Under the pieces are notes generated by a model, which saw nothing but the letters and a program-made list of their open reading frames with translations, did no database searches and had not been told where the DNA came from. This document shows positions 9,263 through 14,572 of a stretch of 14,572 bases of DNA, one piece after another (within the stretch, counting starts at the first letter, position 1; each line of letters begins with the position of its first letter). The DNA comes from JBBKWX01 sp037969175 (lineage in GTDB: Bacteria > Bacteroidota > Bacteroidia > AKYH767-A > JBBKVM01), in NCBI GenBank assembly GCA_037969175.1, contig JBBKWX010000021.1:1-14572 (forward strand), in the 5' to 3' direction. Both the position numbers and the translations under genes were made by a program.

Positions 9263-9301
9263 TTTTTTATCGTTTTAAATAAGGATTTATTCCCTGAACA
9301 T

Positions 9302-9331
9302 CAAATTTATACTATTTTTATCATCTACAAA
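9302..9331 (-). promoter_or_regulatory. Putative promoter of the 134-residue exported protein gene
   Basis: On the minus strand, TTTG (9331 to 9328), an 18-nt spacer and TAAATTTG (9309 to 9302) match the Bacteroidota consensus TTTG...TAnnTTTG completely. The ATG lies 39 nt beyond the -7 box. Confidence 0.5.
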
Positions 9332-9335
9332 AGAT

Positions 9336-9349
9336 TTTCTTTAAAGAAA
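9336..9349. promoter_or_regulatory. Perfect 14-bp palindrome, possible operator
   Basis: TTTCTTTAAAGAAA is a perfect inverted repeat in the 96-bp gap between two divergent genes. It lies 9 nt upstream of the TTG start of the Rieske-like gene and just upstream of the promoter pair of the opposite gene. It could be a repressor site or a chance AT-rich palindrome. Confidence 0.25.
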
Positions 9350-9358
9350 CCATAACAA

Positions 9359-9778
9359 TTGAAAACAATTTATTTCATCCTATCCCTCATTATCGTCACT
9401 ACTCTTTCCTGTAAAAAAGAAAAACAGAACCAGATTCCCAATGTTCTTGTTGATGAGTATTTATATCTCAATAACCCCCAATACAATGCATTGAATGCTC
9501 CGGGAGGCTGGGTTTATCTGAATGGCGGCTACCGGGGAATAGTTGTTTACAGAAGAAGTAATGATGAATTCACAGCTTTTGACAGAGCCTGCACCAATCA
9601 GCCTTCTGAATCCTGCGAGGTGATCACAGTCGACTCATCTGGAGTTACTGCAACAGATCCCTGTTGTGGCTCCCGTTTTCAAATTACCGACGGTTCTGTG
9701 ATTAAAGGACCTGCCTCAAGGGGATTGAAAAGCTATAAGACTTATTATGATGGATCCGTTGTAAGGATCACAAACTAG
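9359..9778 (+). CDS. Rieske-fold lipoprotein with degenerate cluster ligands
   Basis: The 139-residue product begins with a lipoprotein signal: a hydrophobic stretch at residues 4-16 and lipobox TLSC with Cys18, followed by KKEKQ. It is therefore probably lipid-anchored. Residues about 60-137 resemble a Rieske [2Fe-2S] domain: FTAFDRACTNQPSE corresponds to the first ligand loop, DPCCGSRFQITDGSVIKGPA to the second, and LKSYKT with DGSVVRI closes the fold. Compared with the classical C-x-H...C-P-C-H-G-S pattern, only Cys78 is kept. The first His is Asn80, the second-loop Cys is Asp100 and the second His is Cys103. Cys86 and Cys102 could form a disulfide. A normal Rieske cluster is therefore unlikely. 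The start is TTG at 9359, because the codon before the preceding CAA is the stop TAA. A bidirectional terminator follows. Confidence 0.75.
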   Translation: MKTIYFILSLIIVTTLSCKKEKQNQIPNVLVDEYLYLNNPQYNALNAPGGWVYLNGGYRGIVVYRRSNDEFTAFDRACTNQPSESCEVITVDSSGVTATDPCCGSRFQITDGSVIKGPASRGLKSYKTYYDGSVVRITN

Positions 9779-9789
9779 TAGAAACAAAA

Positions 9790-9815
9790 AAAAAGGGAGG
9801 CTAACCTCCCTTTTT
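9790..9815. terminator. Bidirectional Rho-independent terminator between convergent genes
   Basis: AAAAAGGGAGG, loop CTAA, CCTCCCTTTTT form a perfect 11-bp stem. The T run serves the plus strand, and the preceding A run (9786-9794) becomes a T tract for the minus strand. It lies 11 bp after the Rieske-like gene and 15 bp after the end of ahcY on the other strand, so it terminates both. Confidence 0.93.
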
Positions 9816-9830
9816 CTATTCTTTATTATT

Positions 9831-11147
9831 CTAGTAACGGTAATAATCAGGCTTATACGGGCCTTCTTTAGTTACTCCAATATATTCGGCTTGTGCCTGA
9901 GTCAATTCTTCCAAAACAACACCCACTTTTGCCAAATGCAATCTTGCTACTTTCTCATCAAGATGTTTTGGTAAAGTATAAACCTTGTTTTCATATGAAT
10001 CCGTATTTACCCAAAGTTCCAACTGAGCCAAAGTCTGGTTGGTGAATGAATTGGACATAACGAATGATGGGTGACCGGTAGCGCAACCAAGGTTTACAAG
10101 ACGGCCTTCAGCTAATACGATAATATCTTTTCCATCAATGGTGTACATATCTACCTGAGGTTTGATTTCATCCTTAGTGCTGCCATATGCTTTGTTCAAC
10201 CAAGCCATATCGATCTCATTATCAAAATGACCAATATTACAAACGATAGCCTTGTCTTTCATAGAACGGAAATGCTGTTCACCAATAATGTTGAAATTAC
10301 CGGTAGCTGTTACAATGATATCAGCCTCTTTAACAGCATCGATCATCTTCTTAACTTCATATCCTTCCATCGCTGCCTGTAGTGCACAAATAGGATCAAT
10401 CTCGGTTACGATAACACGAACACCTGCACTGCTCAATGATTCAGCAGAACCTTTTCCAACATCACCGTATCCCGCAACAACAGCTACCTTACCTGCAAGC
10501 ATGATGTCTGTAGCACGACGGATAGCATCTACCAATGATTCGCGGCAACCGTATTTATTATCAAATTTAGATTTGGTAACCGAATCGTTTACATTGATTG
10601 CAGGCATTACCAAAGTACCATTCTTCATACGCTCATACAAACGATGAACTCCGGTTGTTGTTTCTTCAGAAAGCCCTTTGATCGCGTCAACCAATTCAGG
10701 GTATTTATCAAATACCATGTTGGTCAGATCTCCACCATCATCAAGAATCATATTCAAAGGCTGACGATCTTCTCCAAAAAATAGAGTTTGTTCTATACAC
10801 CAATCAAAATCTTTCTCACTCAAACCCTTCCAGGCATAAACAGAGATCCCTGCAGCAGCAATAGCGGCAGCAGCATGATCTTGAGTAGAGAATATATTAC
10901 ATGATGACCAGGTAACTTCAGCACCTAACTCAACCAGTGTTTCGATCAAAACAGCTGTTTGAATGGTCATGTGAAGGCATCCTGCGATACGTGCTCCTTT
11001 TAATGGTTTTTTAGCACCATATTCCTCGCGAAGAGCCATAAGACCAGGCATTTCCGCTTCAGCGAGAGTGATCTCTTTTCTTCCCCATGCAGCAAGAGAG
11101 ATGTCTTTAACTTTATACTTTTCGTATTTTTCTACTGTAGTATTCAT
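9831..11147 (-). CDS. ahcY: Adenosylhomocysteinase (S-adenosyl-L-homocysteine hydrolase)
   Basis: This cytosolic enzyme uses bound NAD+ to split S-adenosylhomocysteine into adenosine and homocysteine. It removes the product inhibitor of SAM-dependent methyltransferases and feeds the methionine cycle. The 438-residue length fits the family. Visible motifs are GCLHMTIQTAVLIETL (residues 56-71, His59 in the substrate site), WSSCNIFSTQDHAAAA (80-95), DDGGDLT (136-142), SEETTTGVHRL (160-170), SVTKSKFDNKYGC (189-201, with Lys192, Asp196, Asn197 and Cys201 as the expected active-site residues), and the NAD-binding loop GYGDVGKG (226-233). The C-terminus KPDYYRY corresponds to the conserved KPDHYRY tail that reaches the neighbouring subunit's NAD; the His to Tyr change is the one deviation I see. 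The ATG at 11147 is supported by a good promoter 20 nt upstream. Confidence 0.98.
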   Translation of the reverse strand: MNTTVEKYEKYKVKDISLAAWGRKEITLAEAEMPGLMALREEYGAKKPLKGARIAGCLHMTIQTAVLIETLVELGAEVTWSSCNIFSTQDHAAAAIAAAGISVYAWKGLSEKDFDWCIEQTLFFGEDRQPLNMILDDGGDLTNMVFDKYPELVDAIKGLSEETTTGVHRLYERMKNGTLVMPAINVNDSVTKSKFDNKYGCRESLVDAIRRATDIMLAGKVAVVAGYGDVGKGSAESLSSAGVRVIVTEIDPICALQAAMEGYEVKKMIDAVKEADIIVTATGNFNIIGEQHFRSMKDKAIVCNIGHFDNEIDMAWLNKAYGSTKDEIKPQVDMYTIDGKDIIVLAEGRLVNLGCATGHPSFVMSNSFTNQTLAQLELWVNTDSYENKVYTLPKHLDEKVARLHLAKVGVVLEELTQAQAEYIGVTKEGPYKPDYYRY

Positions 11148-11166
11148 TTTATGTATTTTGAGCTTG

Positions 11167-11198
11167 CAAATGTACTTAATTACAAGGAGAAGTCCAAA
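11167..11198 (-). promoter_or_regulatory. Putative promoter of ahcY
   Basis: On the minus strand, TTTG (11198 to 11195), a 20-nt spacer and TACATTTG (11174 to 11167) match the Bacteroidota -33/-7 consensus at every fixed base. The leader would be short, with the ATG 19 nt after the -7 box. This is the best promoter candidate in the window. Confidence 0.6.
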
Positions 11199-11258
11199 AT
11201 GTTTATCTTGGCATTGGCTTATTTAAGTCAAAGAATACACCACCAATTTTGAAAATTT

Positions 11259-11906
11259 ATGCCCCTTATCTGGGATCACAGCGAAGACGGAAATATTCGA
11301 ATCAGTATTTGGAAAACTGAAGAGAGCGAAATAGAGCTGATGGACCTTCTGGGTATAGACTCCATTCATTCTGCAAGTACCGTTCACATCAAAAGTCAAA
11401 AGCGCCGTTTGGAAATGCTGGCAGGAAGACTATTATTGATTCATCAGCATCCGGATTATAAAGACCTGCCTATCAGATATGACAAGCACGGGAAACCGCA
11501 TCTGTATGACGTGCCCTACTCTATTTCAATTTCCCATACAGGATCATATGTTGCATTAATATCTGACAGTTCTCCTACAACCGGGATAGATATTGAGATA
11601 CTGAGTCCAAGGATACTTCCGATAATTTCAAAATTCATCTCTCAGGAAGAAATGAATTTTCTTCCTGAAAACCCTTCTCTTCAACATTACTATTTAATTT
11701 GGGGTGCAAAAGAAACCGTTTACAAGATCTACGGAAAGAAACATTTGGAATTCAAAAAAAACCTGATCCTCAAACCTTTCATATTTCCCGGTAAAGATGA
11801 AATGATCCTCGACCTTAGATTGAATGGCCTTTCAAAAAGCTATAAATTGAAGTACAAGGAGATTGATGAATTGATCATGGTTTATGGTTCAGAATCCGAA
11901 GATTAA
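11259..11906 (+). CDS. 4'-phosphopantetheinyl transferase (Sfp type)
   Basis: This cytosolic enzyme transfers 4'-phosphopantetheine from coenzyme A to a serine of carrier proteins. The 215-residue length fits the Sfp/Gsp group rather than the short AcpS group. Motifs: KHGKPHL (residues 76-82), SISISHTGSYVAL (88-100, the SH-T loop near CoA), GIDIE (109-113, Mg-binding Asp111 and Glu113) and WGAKETVYK (148-156, Glu152 and Lys156). The true carrier protein cannot be deduced, as no PKS, NRPS or acyl-carrier gene is nearby; it may be the housekeeping enzyme. It starts at ATG 11259, diverges from ahcY across 111 bp and is 29 bp upstream of the GGGP synthase gene. A weak -7-like box (CAATTTTG, 11244-11251) precedes it. 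Confidence 0.92.
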   Translation: MPLIWDHSEDGNIRISIWKTEESEIELMDLLGIDSIHSASTVHIKSQKRRLEMLAGRLLLIHQHPDYKDLPIRYDKHGKPHLYDVPYSISISHTGSYVALISDSSPTTGIDIEILSPRILPIISKFISQEEMNFLPENPSLQHYYLIWGAKETVYKIYGKKHLEFKKNLILKPFIFPGKDEMILDLRLNGLSKSYKLKYKEIDELIMVYGSESED

Positions 11907-11919
11907 TCAGGCAGATTTA

Positions 11920-11927
11920 TACCTTTG
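11920..11927 (+). promoter_or_regulatory. Putative -7 box before the GGGP synthase gene
   Basis: TACCTTTG matches TAnnTTTG exactly in the 29-bp gap, 8 nt before the ATG at 11936. No good -33 TTTG is seen at the right distance. If used, it would give an almost leaderless transcript; otherwise the gene relies on readthrough from the upstream gene. Confidence 0.25.
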
Positions 11928-11935
11928 CAAGCAAT

Positions 11936-12673
11936 ATGAAGATTAGGGATATAATTGAAAAAAACAGACGGAATGGGTCGAGACAAATAGCTGTCCTCGT
12001 CGATCCGGATAAAGCTAATGAGGAAAATATAAAATCATTGGCAGGTTTGGCGAATTATGCCCAGGTCGACTTTTTTCTGGTTGGCGGTAGTCTTTTGACA
12101 AGTGGATCTATTGATGCTTGTATCGAAATACTCCGGAAGCATACAAACAAACCCATTATCCTTTTTCCCGGCAGCCCAAATCAGATCAGTGAAAAAGCAG
12201 ATGCCATTTTATTGCTAAGCCTTATCTCAGGTAGAAATGCCGAATTGCTTATTGGCAGACATGTTGAAGCTGCGCCTATGTTGAAAAAATGTGGTCTGGA
12301 ACTATTGCCAACCGGATACATGTTGATCGAAAGTGGTAAAACTACTACAGCACATTATATCAGTCAAACCATGCCCATTCCTTCTGATAAGCCCGAAATA
12401 GCTGCGATCACGGCATTGGCAGGTGAACAATTGGGATTGCAATATATTTATCTGGATGGAGGAAGTGGTGCTGCAAATCATGTCCCGGAAGCTCTTGTTA
12501 AAGCGGTAAGAGATCAGATCTCCTGCCCCTTGATCGTTGGTGGCGGTATTCGAAATGCAGATGACGCTATAGCTCTTTGTAAAGCCGGAGCTGACATAGT
12601 GGTTCTTGGCAATGCCCTCGAAAAAGATCCCGCTTTGCTGGCAGGAATTTCTGAAGCTATTCATTCTGTCTGA
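11936..12673 (+). CDS. Geranylgeranylglyceryl phosphate synthase family protein (group II, PcrB-like)
   Basis: Enzymes of this TIM-barrel family join sn-glycerol-1-phosphate to a polyprenyl diphosphate, the first committed ether-bond step of archaeal-type lipids. Bacteroidota are known to carry group II members. The 245-residue length fits. Motifs in order: LVDPDK (residues 21-26), FLVGGSLL (47-54), FPGSPNQIS (77-85), ADAILLLSLISGRN (88-101), GYMLIESG (127-134), YLDGGSGA (172-179), VGGGIRNADDA (201-211) and GADIVVLGNALEKD (218-231). The phosphate-binding glycine loops (GGSGA, GGGIR, GNALE) are intact, so the enzyme should be active. Prenyl chain length and the fate of the product are not visible, and no later ether-lipid gene lies in the window. 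It is followed 49 bp later by pnuC. Confidence 0.93.
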   Translation: MKIRDIIEKNRRNGSRQIAVLVDPDKANEENIKSLAGLANYAQVDFFLVGGSLLTSGSIDACIEILRKHTNKPIILFPGSPNQISEKADAILLLSLISGRNAELLIGRHVEAAPMLKKCGLELLPTGYMLIESGKTTTAHYISQTMPIPSDKPEIAAITALAGEQLGLQYIYLDGGSGAANHVPEALVKAVRDQISCPLIVGGGIRNADDAIALCKAGADIVVLGNALEKDPALLAGISEAIHSV

Positions 12674-12722
12674 TCCTAAATTTATCAGATCTGCATTTAA
12701 TAAATCAAGCAAGAAATAGACT

Positions 12723-13334
12723 GTGGAAATACTTGGATTGCATTTGGATCTGTATGAATTATTTGGAACCATCTTCGGTATCATAGCGGTTTGGTTGACC
12801 ATCAAAGAAAATAAACTTTGCTTCCCAATTGGTATTCTGAATGTAGCATTGTATGCTTATTTATTTGCTCAATCAAAATTATATGCTGATTCAATTCTTC
12901 AAGTTTTTTACATCGGACTTTTGGTGTATGGATGGATCAAATGGAATAAAAAAAGTAATACCAATTCAGAGTTAAAAGTTTCAACTGTCGATAAAGGTCA
13001 ATGGCCTACTCTGATTGCTTTAACTGCATCCGGATTCGCTATCATTTGGTTTGTAATTTCAAATTTTACTGATGGGCATATTCCTTTCTGGGATAGCTTC
13101 ACAATGAGCTTAAGTTTGCTGGCTCAATGGATGATCGCAAAAAAGAAAGTTGAAAATTGGATCATCTGGATTATTGCTGATATCATCTATGTTAGCATGT
13201 ATATTTATAAAGATCTTTACCTGACAGCATTCTTATATTTTATTTTTATTCTCCTTGCAATAAAAGGATATTTTGAGTGGAGAAACTCACTATTAAAATC
13301 CGAAAAAAATTGGGAATCCATATCGCCATCTTAG
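12723..13334 (+). CDS. pnuC: Nicotinamide riboside transporter PnuC
   Basis: This 203-residue inner-membrane protein has about 6-7 hydrophobic segments (around residues 10-60, 68-78, 100-118, 128-136, 143-160 and 166-186). Family motifs are visible: NVALYAYLFAQSKLYADSILQ followed by YGWIKW, then DSFTMSLSLLAQWMIAKKKVENW and LYFIFILLAIKGYFEW. PnuC carries nicotinamide riboside by facilitated diffusion; uptake is driven by phosphorylation inside the cell. The next gene encodes the matching kinase, which supports nicotinamide riboside rather than thiamin (PnuT) as substrate. The start is GTG 12723, because an in-frame TAG (12717-12719) lies just upstream and no ATG is available near the N-terminus. 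The 3' end overlaps the next gene by 58 bp, implying translational coupling. Confidence 0.92.
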   Translation: MEILGLHLDLYELFGTIFGIIAVWLTIKENKLCFPIGILNVALYAYLFAQSKLYADSILQVFYIGLLVYGWIKWNKKSNTNSELKVSTVDKGQWPTLIALTASGFAIIWFVISNFTDGHIPFWDSFTMSLSLLAQWMIAKKKVENWIIWIIADIIYVSMYIYKDLYLTAFLYFIFILLAIKGYFEWRNSLLKSEKNWESISPS

Positions 13335-13822
13335 GTTCGGAATCTACCGGTAAAAGCTTGCTGGCCCAGCAATTAGCTGCATATTTTTCGGCGGCATTTA
13401 TTCCAGAATTTGCACGTGAACATCCTGAGCATTTGCTTGCTGATTATACTTCGGATGATGTGAGCGATATTGCGCAAAAGCAGTGGATGTCGGTAAAGCA
13501 GAGCAATGCAGAACTGCTGTTTGAGGATACGGAACAGATCAATGTCAAGATCTGGATGGAAGAAGTTTTTGGTTTTGCTGATCCGAAAATTCTGGATCGC
13601 ATAGAAAATGACAGCCCCGATTTTTATCTGCTCACCCTGCCCGATATCCCCTGGATCCCGGATCCACTGCGAGTAAATCCCGGGAAGCGGGAATATCTAT
13701 TCGAGCTCTACAAAGCCGAATTATTGATCAGAAGAATTCCATTTGCCTTGATCAGCGGGTATGGAAATGAACGTCTGAAAAACGCGATCATCGCAGTGGA
13801 AGATTATTTAAAAAGGCAATAG
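13277..13822 (+). CDS. NadR-type ribosylnicotinamide kinase (AAA/P-loop)
   Basis: This 181-residue P-loop protein resembles the C-terminal kinase domain of NadR, which phosphorylates nicotinamide riboside to NMN. Walker A GSESTGKS is at residues 20-27. Other family landmarks are EFARE (44-48), FEDTEQINVKIW (82-93, with the acidic residue after the usual DT), the lid-like DIPWIPDPLR (123-132), GKREYLFELY (136-145) and LISGYGNERLKNA (158-170). It lacks the helix-turn-helix and the NMN adenylyltransferase domain of full NadR, so another enzyme must make NAD from NMN. The GTG at 13277 is chosen because AAAAGGA lies 8 nt upstream (13262-13268). A TTG at 13310 (residue 12) is an alternative that would cut the overlap with pnuC to 25 bp. 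Coupling to pnuC fits trapping of imported riboside. Confidence 0.88.
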   Translation: MEKLTIKIRKKLGIHIAILGSESTGKSLLAQQLAAYFSAAFIPEFAREHPEHLLADYTSDDVSDIAQKQWMSVKQSNAELLFEDTEQINVKIWMEEVFGFADPKILDRIENDSPDFYLLTLPDIPWIPDPLRVNPGKREYLFELYKAELLIRRIPFALISGYGNERLKNAIIAVEDYLKRQ

Positions 13823-13874
13823 CTTTTTACATAGACATGACATCATTTACCGTCCGGGGGTTGTAACTTCATTC

Positions 13875-14000
13875 ATGATGAGACAGATGAACTATTTGGT
13901 AGTAGTTTTATTTTGGGCGAATATAACCTCCGCCCAAACTGTCTCGTTATCTGAAATTTCCTTTTCCGTCAGCGATGTATTTTGTAAGAACAAAGTATGA
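13875..14000 (+). CDS. 41-codon signal-peptide ORF, possible remnant of a secreted protein gene
   Basis: ATG ATG at 13875 opens a frame encoding MMRQMNYLVVVLFWANITSAQ, a convincing signal peptide ending in an S-A-Q cleavage site, then 20 further residues (TVSLSEISFSVSDVFCKNKV) before TGA at 13998. The same frame stays open beyond the TGA to TAG at 14145-14147, running through the repeat-like element at 14050-14131. It may be a short secreted peptide, or the 5' end of a gene truncated by the repeat. No promoter consensus is visible upstream. Confidence 0.3.
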   Translation: MMRQMNYLVVVLFWANITSAQTVSLSEISFSVSDVFCKNKV

Positions 14001-14049
14001 AACAATGAAAATTGTAAAGTTCTAACCTTTGAGTTTGTTTTATTTTTTA

Positions 14050-14131
14050 GGGCGCCTCCCAACCAAGATGGGGACTGTGCTATTCGCTATATTCCCGAAA
14101 ATGCAGGAGATGCCGCTCCTATCGTTGGCTC
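14050..14131. repeat. Candidate Bacteroidota intergenic repeat element
   Basis: The segment begins GGGCGCCTCCC (14050-14060), has GGGGAC at 14070-14075, then GCTATTCGCTAT (14079-14090), TTCCCG, CAGGAG, and finally CCGCTCCTATCG (14113-14124) followed by TTGGCTC. TCCC (14057-14060) can pair with GGGA (14071-14074). From memory, the order GGGCG..CCC..GG..CTAT-CGCT..GGA..CCGCT-CTATC recurs in intergenic regions of many Bacteroidota genomes. I know of no established function and could not search. It is GC-richer than its surroundings. Confidence 0.45.
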
Positions 14132-14253
14132 AATACTTACTTCTTAGCAATATGTATTGCCTATTCATTAACATTGTTGTCCAGAATCGGGTTTCTAATC
14201 TTGTCGAATTGCATCATAAGTACTTATCTACAAGGGGAATCGGTGCTAATTTT

Positions 14254-14342
14254 ACCACAGAGTTCTCAGAGATTAAAGAGAAATTTTCTTTCAATGGACT
14301 TTATTTGGTATTCGATCTCTTTTTTCTCTGTATACCAGTGGT
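14254..14342. repeat. 89-bp element with imperfect terminal inverted repeats
   Basis: The left arm (14254-14281) is ACCAC, 8 unpaired nt, CAGAGA, TT, AAAGAGA. The right arm (14316-14342), read on the other strand, is ACCAC, 7 unpaired nt, CAGAGA, AA, AAAGAGA. So 5, 6 and 7 bp blocks pair with the same order and nearly the same spacing around a 34-nt centre. The symmetry stops exactly at ACCAC/GTGGT. It may be a small non-autonomous repeat or a structured RNA. The ACCACAGAG start resembles a dispersed repeat motif I recall from environmental bacterial genomes. Confidence 0.4.
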
Positions 14343-14572
14343 TTTCCACGAAAATGAAATCACATCAAAAGAGCCTAGATCAATATGGATCCCGCACGTG
14401 CGCATACGCGTCAAGCTAAGATTATCAATTTCGTACAATATTGCAAGCCCATAGCTTGTCATACAACACTTCGAATGTAGCTTTATCTTCTGTTTTGCAA
14501 AAAAATAAATTACGATAAGACCAACTGCCAAGAACATTTTAGAGAACGTACATGTTCATCATAAATACCTAA

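Larger units (their letters stand above)
13823..14572. other. 750-bp region without a convincing full-length gene
   Basis: After the kinase gene I find no family-recognisable protein. The region holds a 41-codon signal-peptide ORF, two repeat-like elements (described separately) and short palindromes: ATAAGTACTTAT (14216-14227), CGCACGTGCG (14393-14402, in a locally GC-rich patch running to 14410) and the near-palindrome GAACGTACATGTTC (14544-14557). Open frames of 78-141 codons cross these repeats on both strands but look random. No terminator for the upstream operon is obvious just after 13822. Confidence 0.6.

Noticed and set aside
9359..9778. Ordinary Rieske ferredoxin or dioxygenase subunit
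   Set aside because: Both His ligands and one Cys ligand are missing, the protein has a lipobox, and no oxygenase or reductase partner gene is nearby.
10252..10647. 131-codon plus-strand frame opposite ahcY
   Set aside because: It is antisense to strongly conserved coding sequence, a typical shadow frame.
12302..12805. 167-codon minus-strand frame opposite the GGGP synthase gene
   Set aside because: It lies almost wholly antisense to a well-supported enzyme gene and has no domain of its own.
12723..13334. Thiamin transporter PnuT
   Set aside because: There is no TPP riboswitch or thiamin gene nearby, and the overlapping NadR-type kinase points to nicotinamide riboside.
14224..14350. Possible replication origin (DnaA-box-like TTATCTACA and TTTTCCACG)
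   Set aside because: There are only two imperfect boxes, no dnaA or dnaN nearby and no box cluster.
14029..14454. 141-codon plus-strand open frame
   Set aside because: It runs through both repeat-like elements, has no family motif or clear initiation signal, and the composition looks random.
14301..14537. 78-codon minus-strand open frame with a hydrophobic N-terminus
   Set aside because: It overlaps the inverted-repeat element and the GC-rich palindrome and has no recognisable domain. The hydrophobic start is weak evidence in AT-rich DNA.

Overview
The window looks like chromosomal DNA of a Bacteroidota (Bacteroidetes) bacterium. It is AT-rich, ribosome-binding sites are weak, and several genes have promoter-like pairs of the Bacteroidota type (TTTG, about 20 nt, TAnnTTTG). 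The gene content agrees: a TonB-dependent receptor with an N-terminal carboxypeptidase-regulatory-like domain, small exported proteins with signal peptides ending in YAQ, a group II geranylgeranylglyceryl phosphate synthase, and PnuC next to a NadR-type kinase. I cannot fix the class or genus from sequence alone.

Left part (1-4386): a minus-strand operon. A 1225-residue TonB-dependent receptor is followed 37 bp later by an exported protein that runs off the left edge. They probably form an outer-membrane transporter or secretion-linked pair, but the substrate cannot be read. Middle (4387-9830): a small membrane-anchored protein of unknown function diverges from smc (chromosome condensation, TTG start). 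smc converges on a very basic small exported protein. Then come an unknown exported protein with its own promoter and terminator, and a divergent Rieske-fold lipoprotein that has lost most of the usual cluster ligands. A strong bidirectional terminator separates that gene from ahcY.

Right part (9831-13822): ahcY (S-adenosylhomocysteine hydrolase, minus strand) has a well-formed Bacteroidota-type promoter. It diverges from a plus-strand series: 4'-phosphopantetheinyl transferase, GGGP synthase (ether-lipid type), PnuC (nicotinamide riboside uptake) and a NadR-type ribosylnicotinamide kinase that overlaps pnuC by 58 bp. The last two form a coherent NAD salvage unit: import, then phosphorylation to NMN.

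The last 750 bp (13823-14572) hold no convincing full-length gene. They contain a 41-codon signal-peptide ORF that may be a gene remnant, an 82-bp element resembling a repeat I associate with Bacteroidota intergenic regions, an 89-bp element with imperfect terminal inverted repeats (ACCAC/GTGGT ends), and several short palindromes. This looks like a cluster of non-autonomous repeats and is the least explained part of the window. No CRISPR array, tRNA, rRNA, complete insertion sequence or obvious defence system was seen. Most other genes are recognisable housekeeping or common Bacteroidota families.
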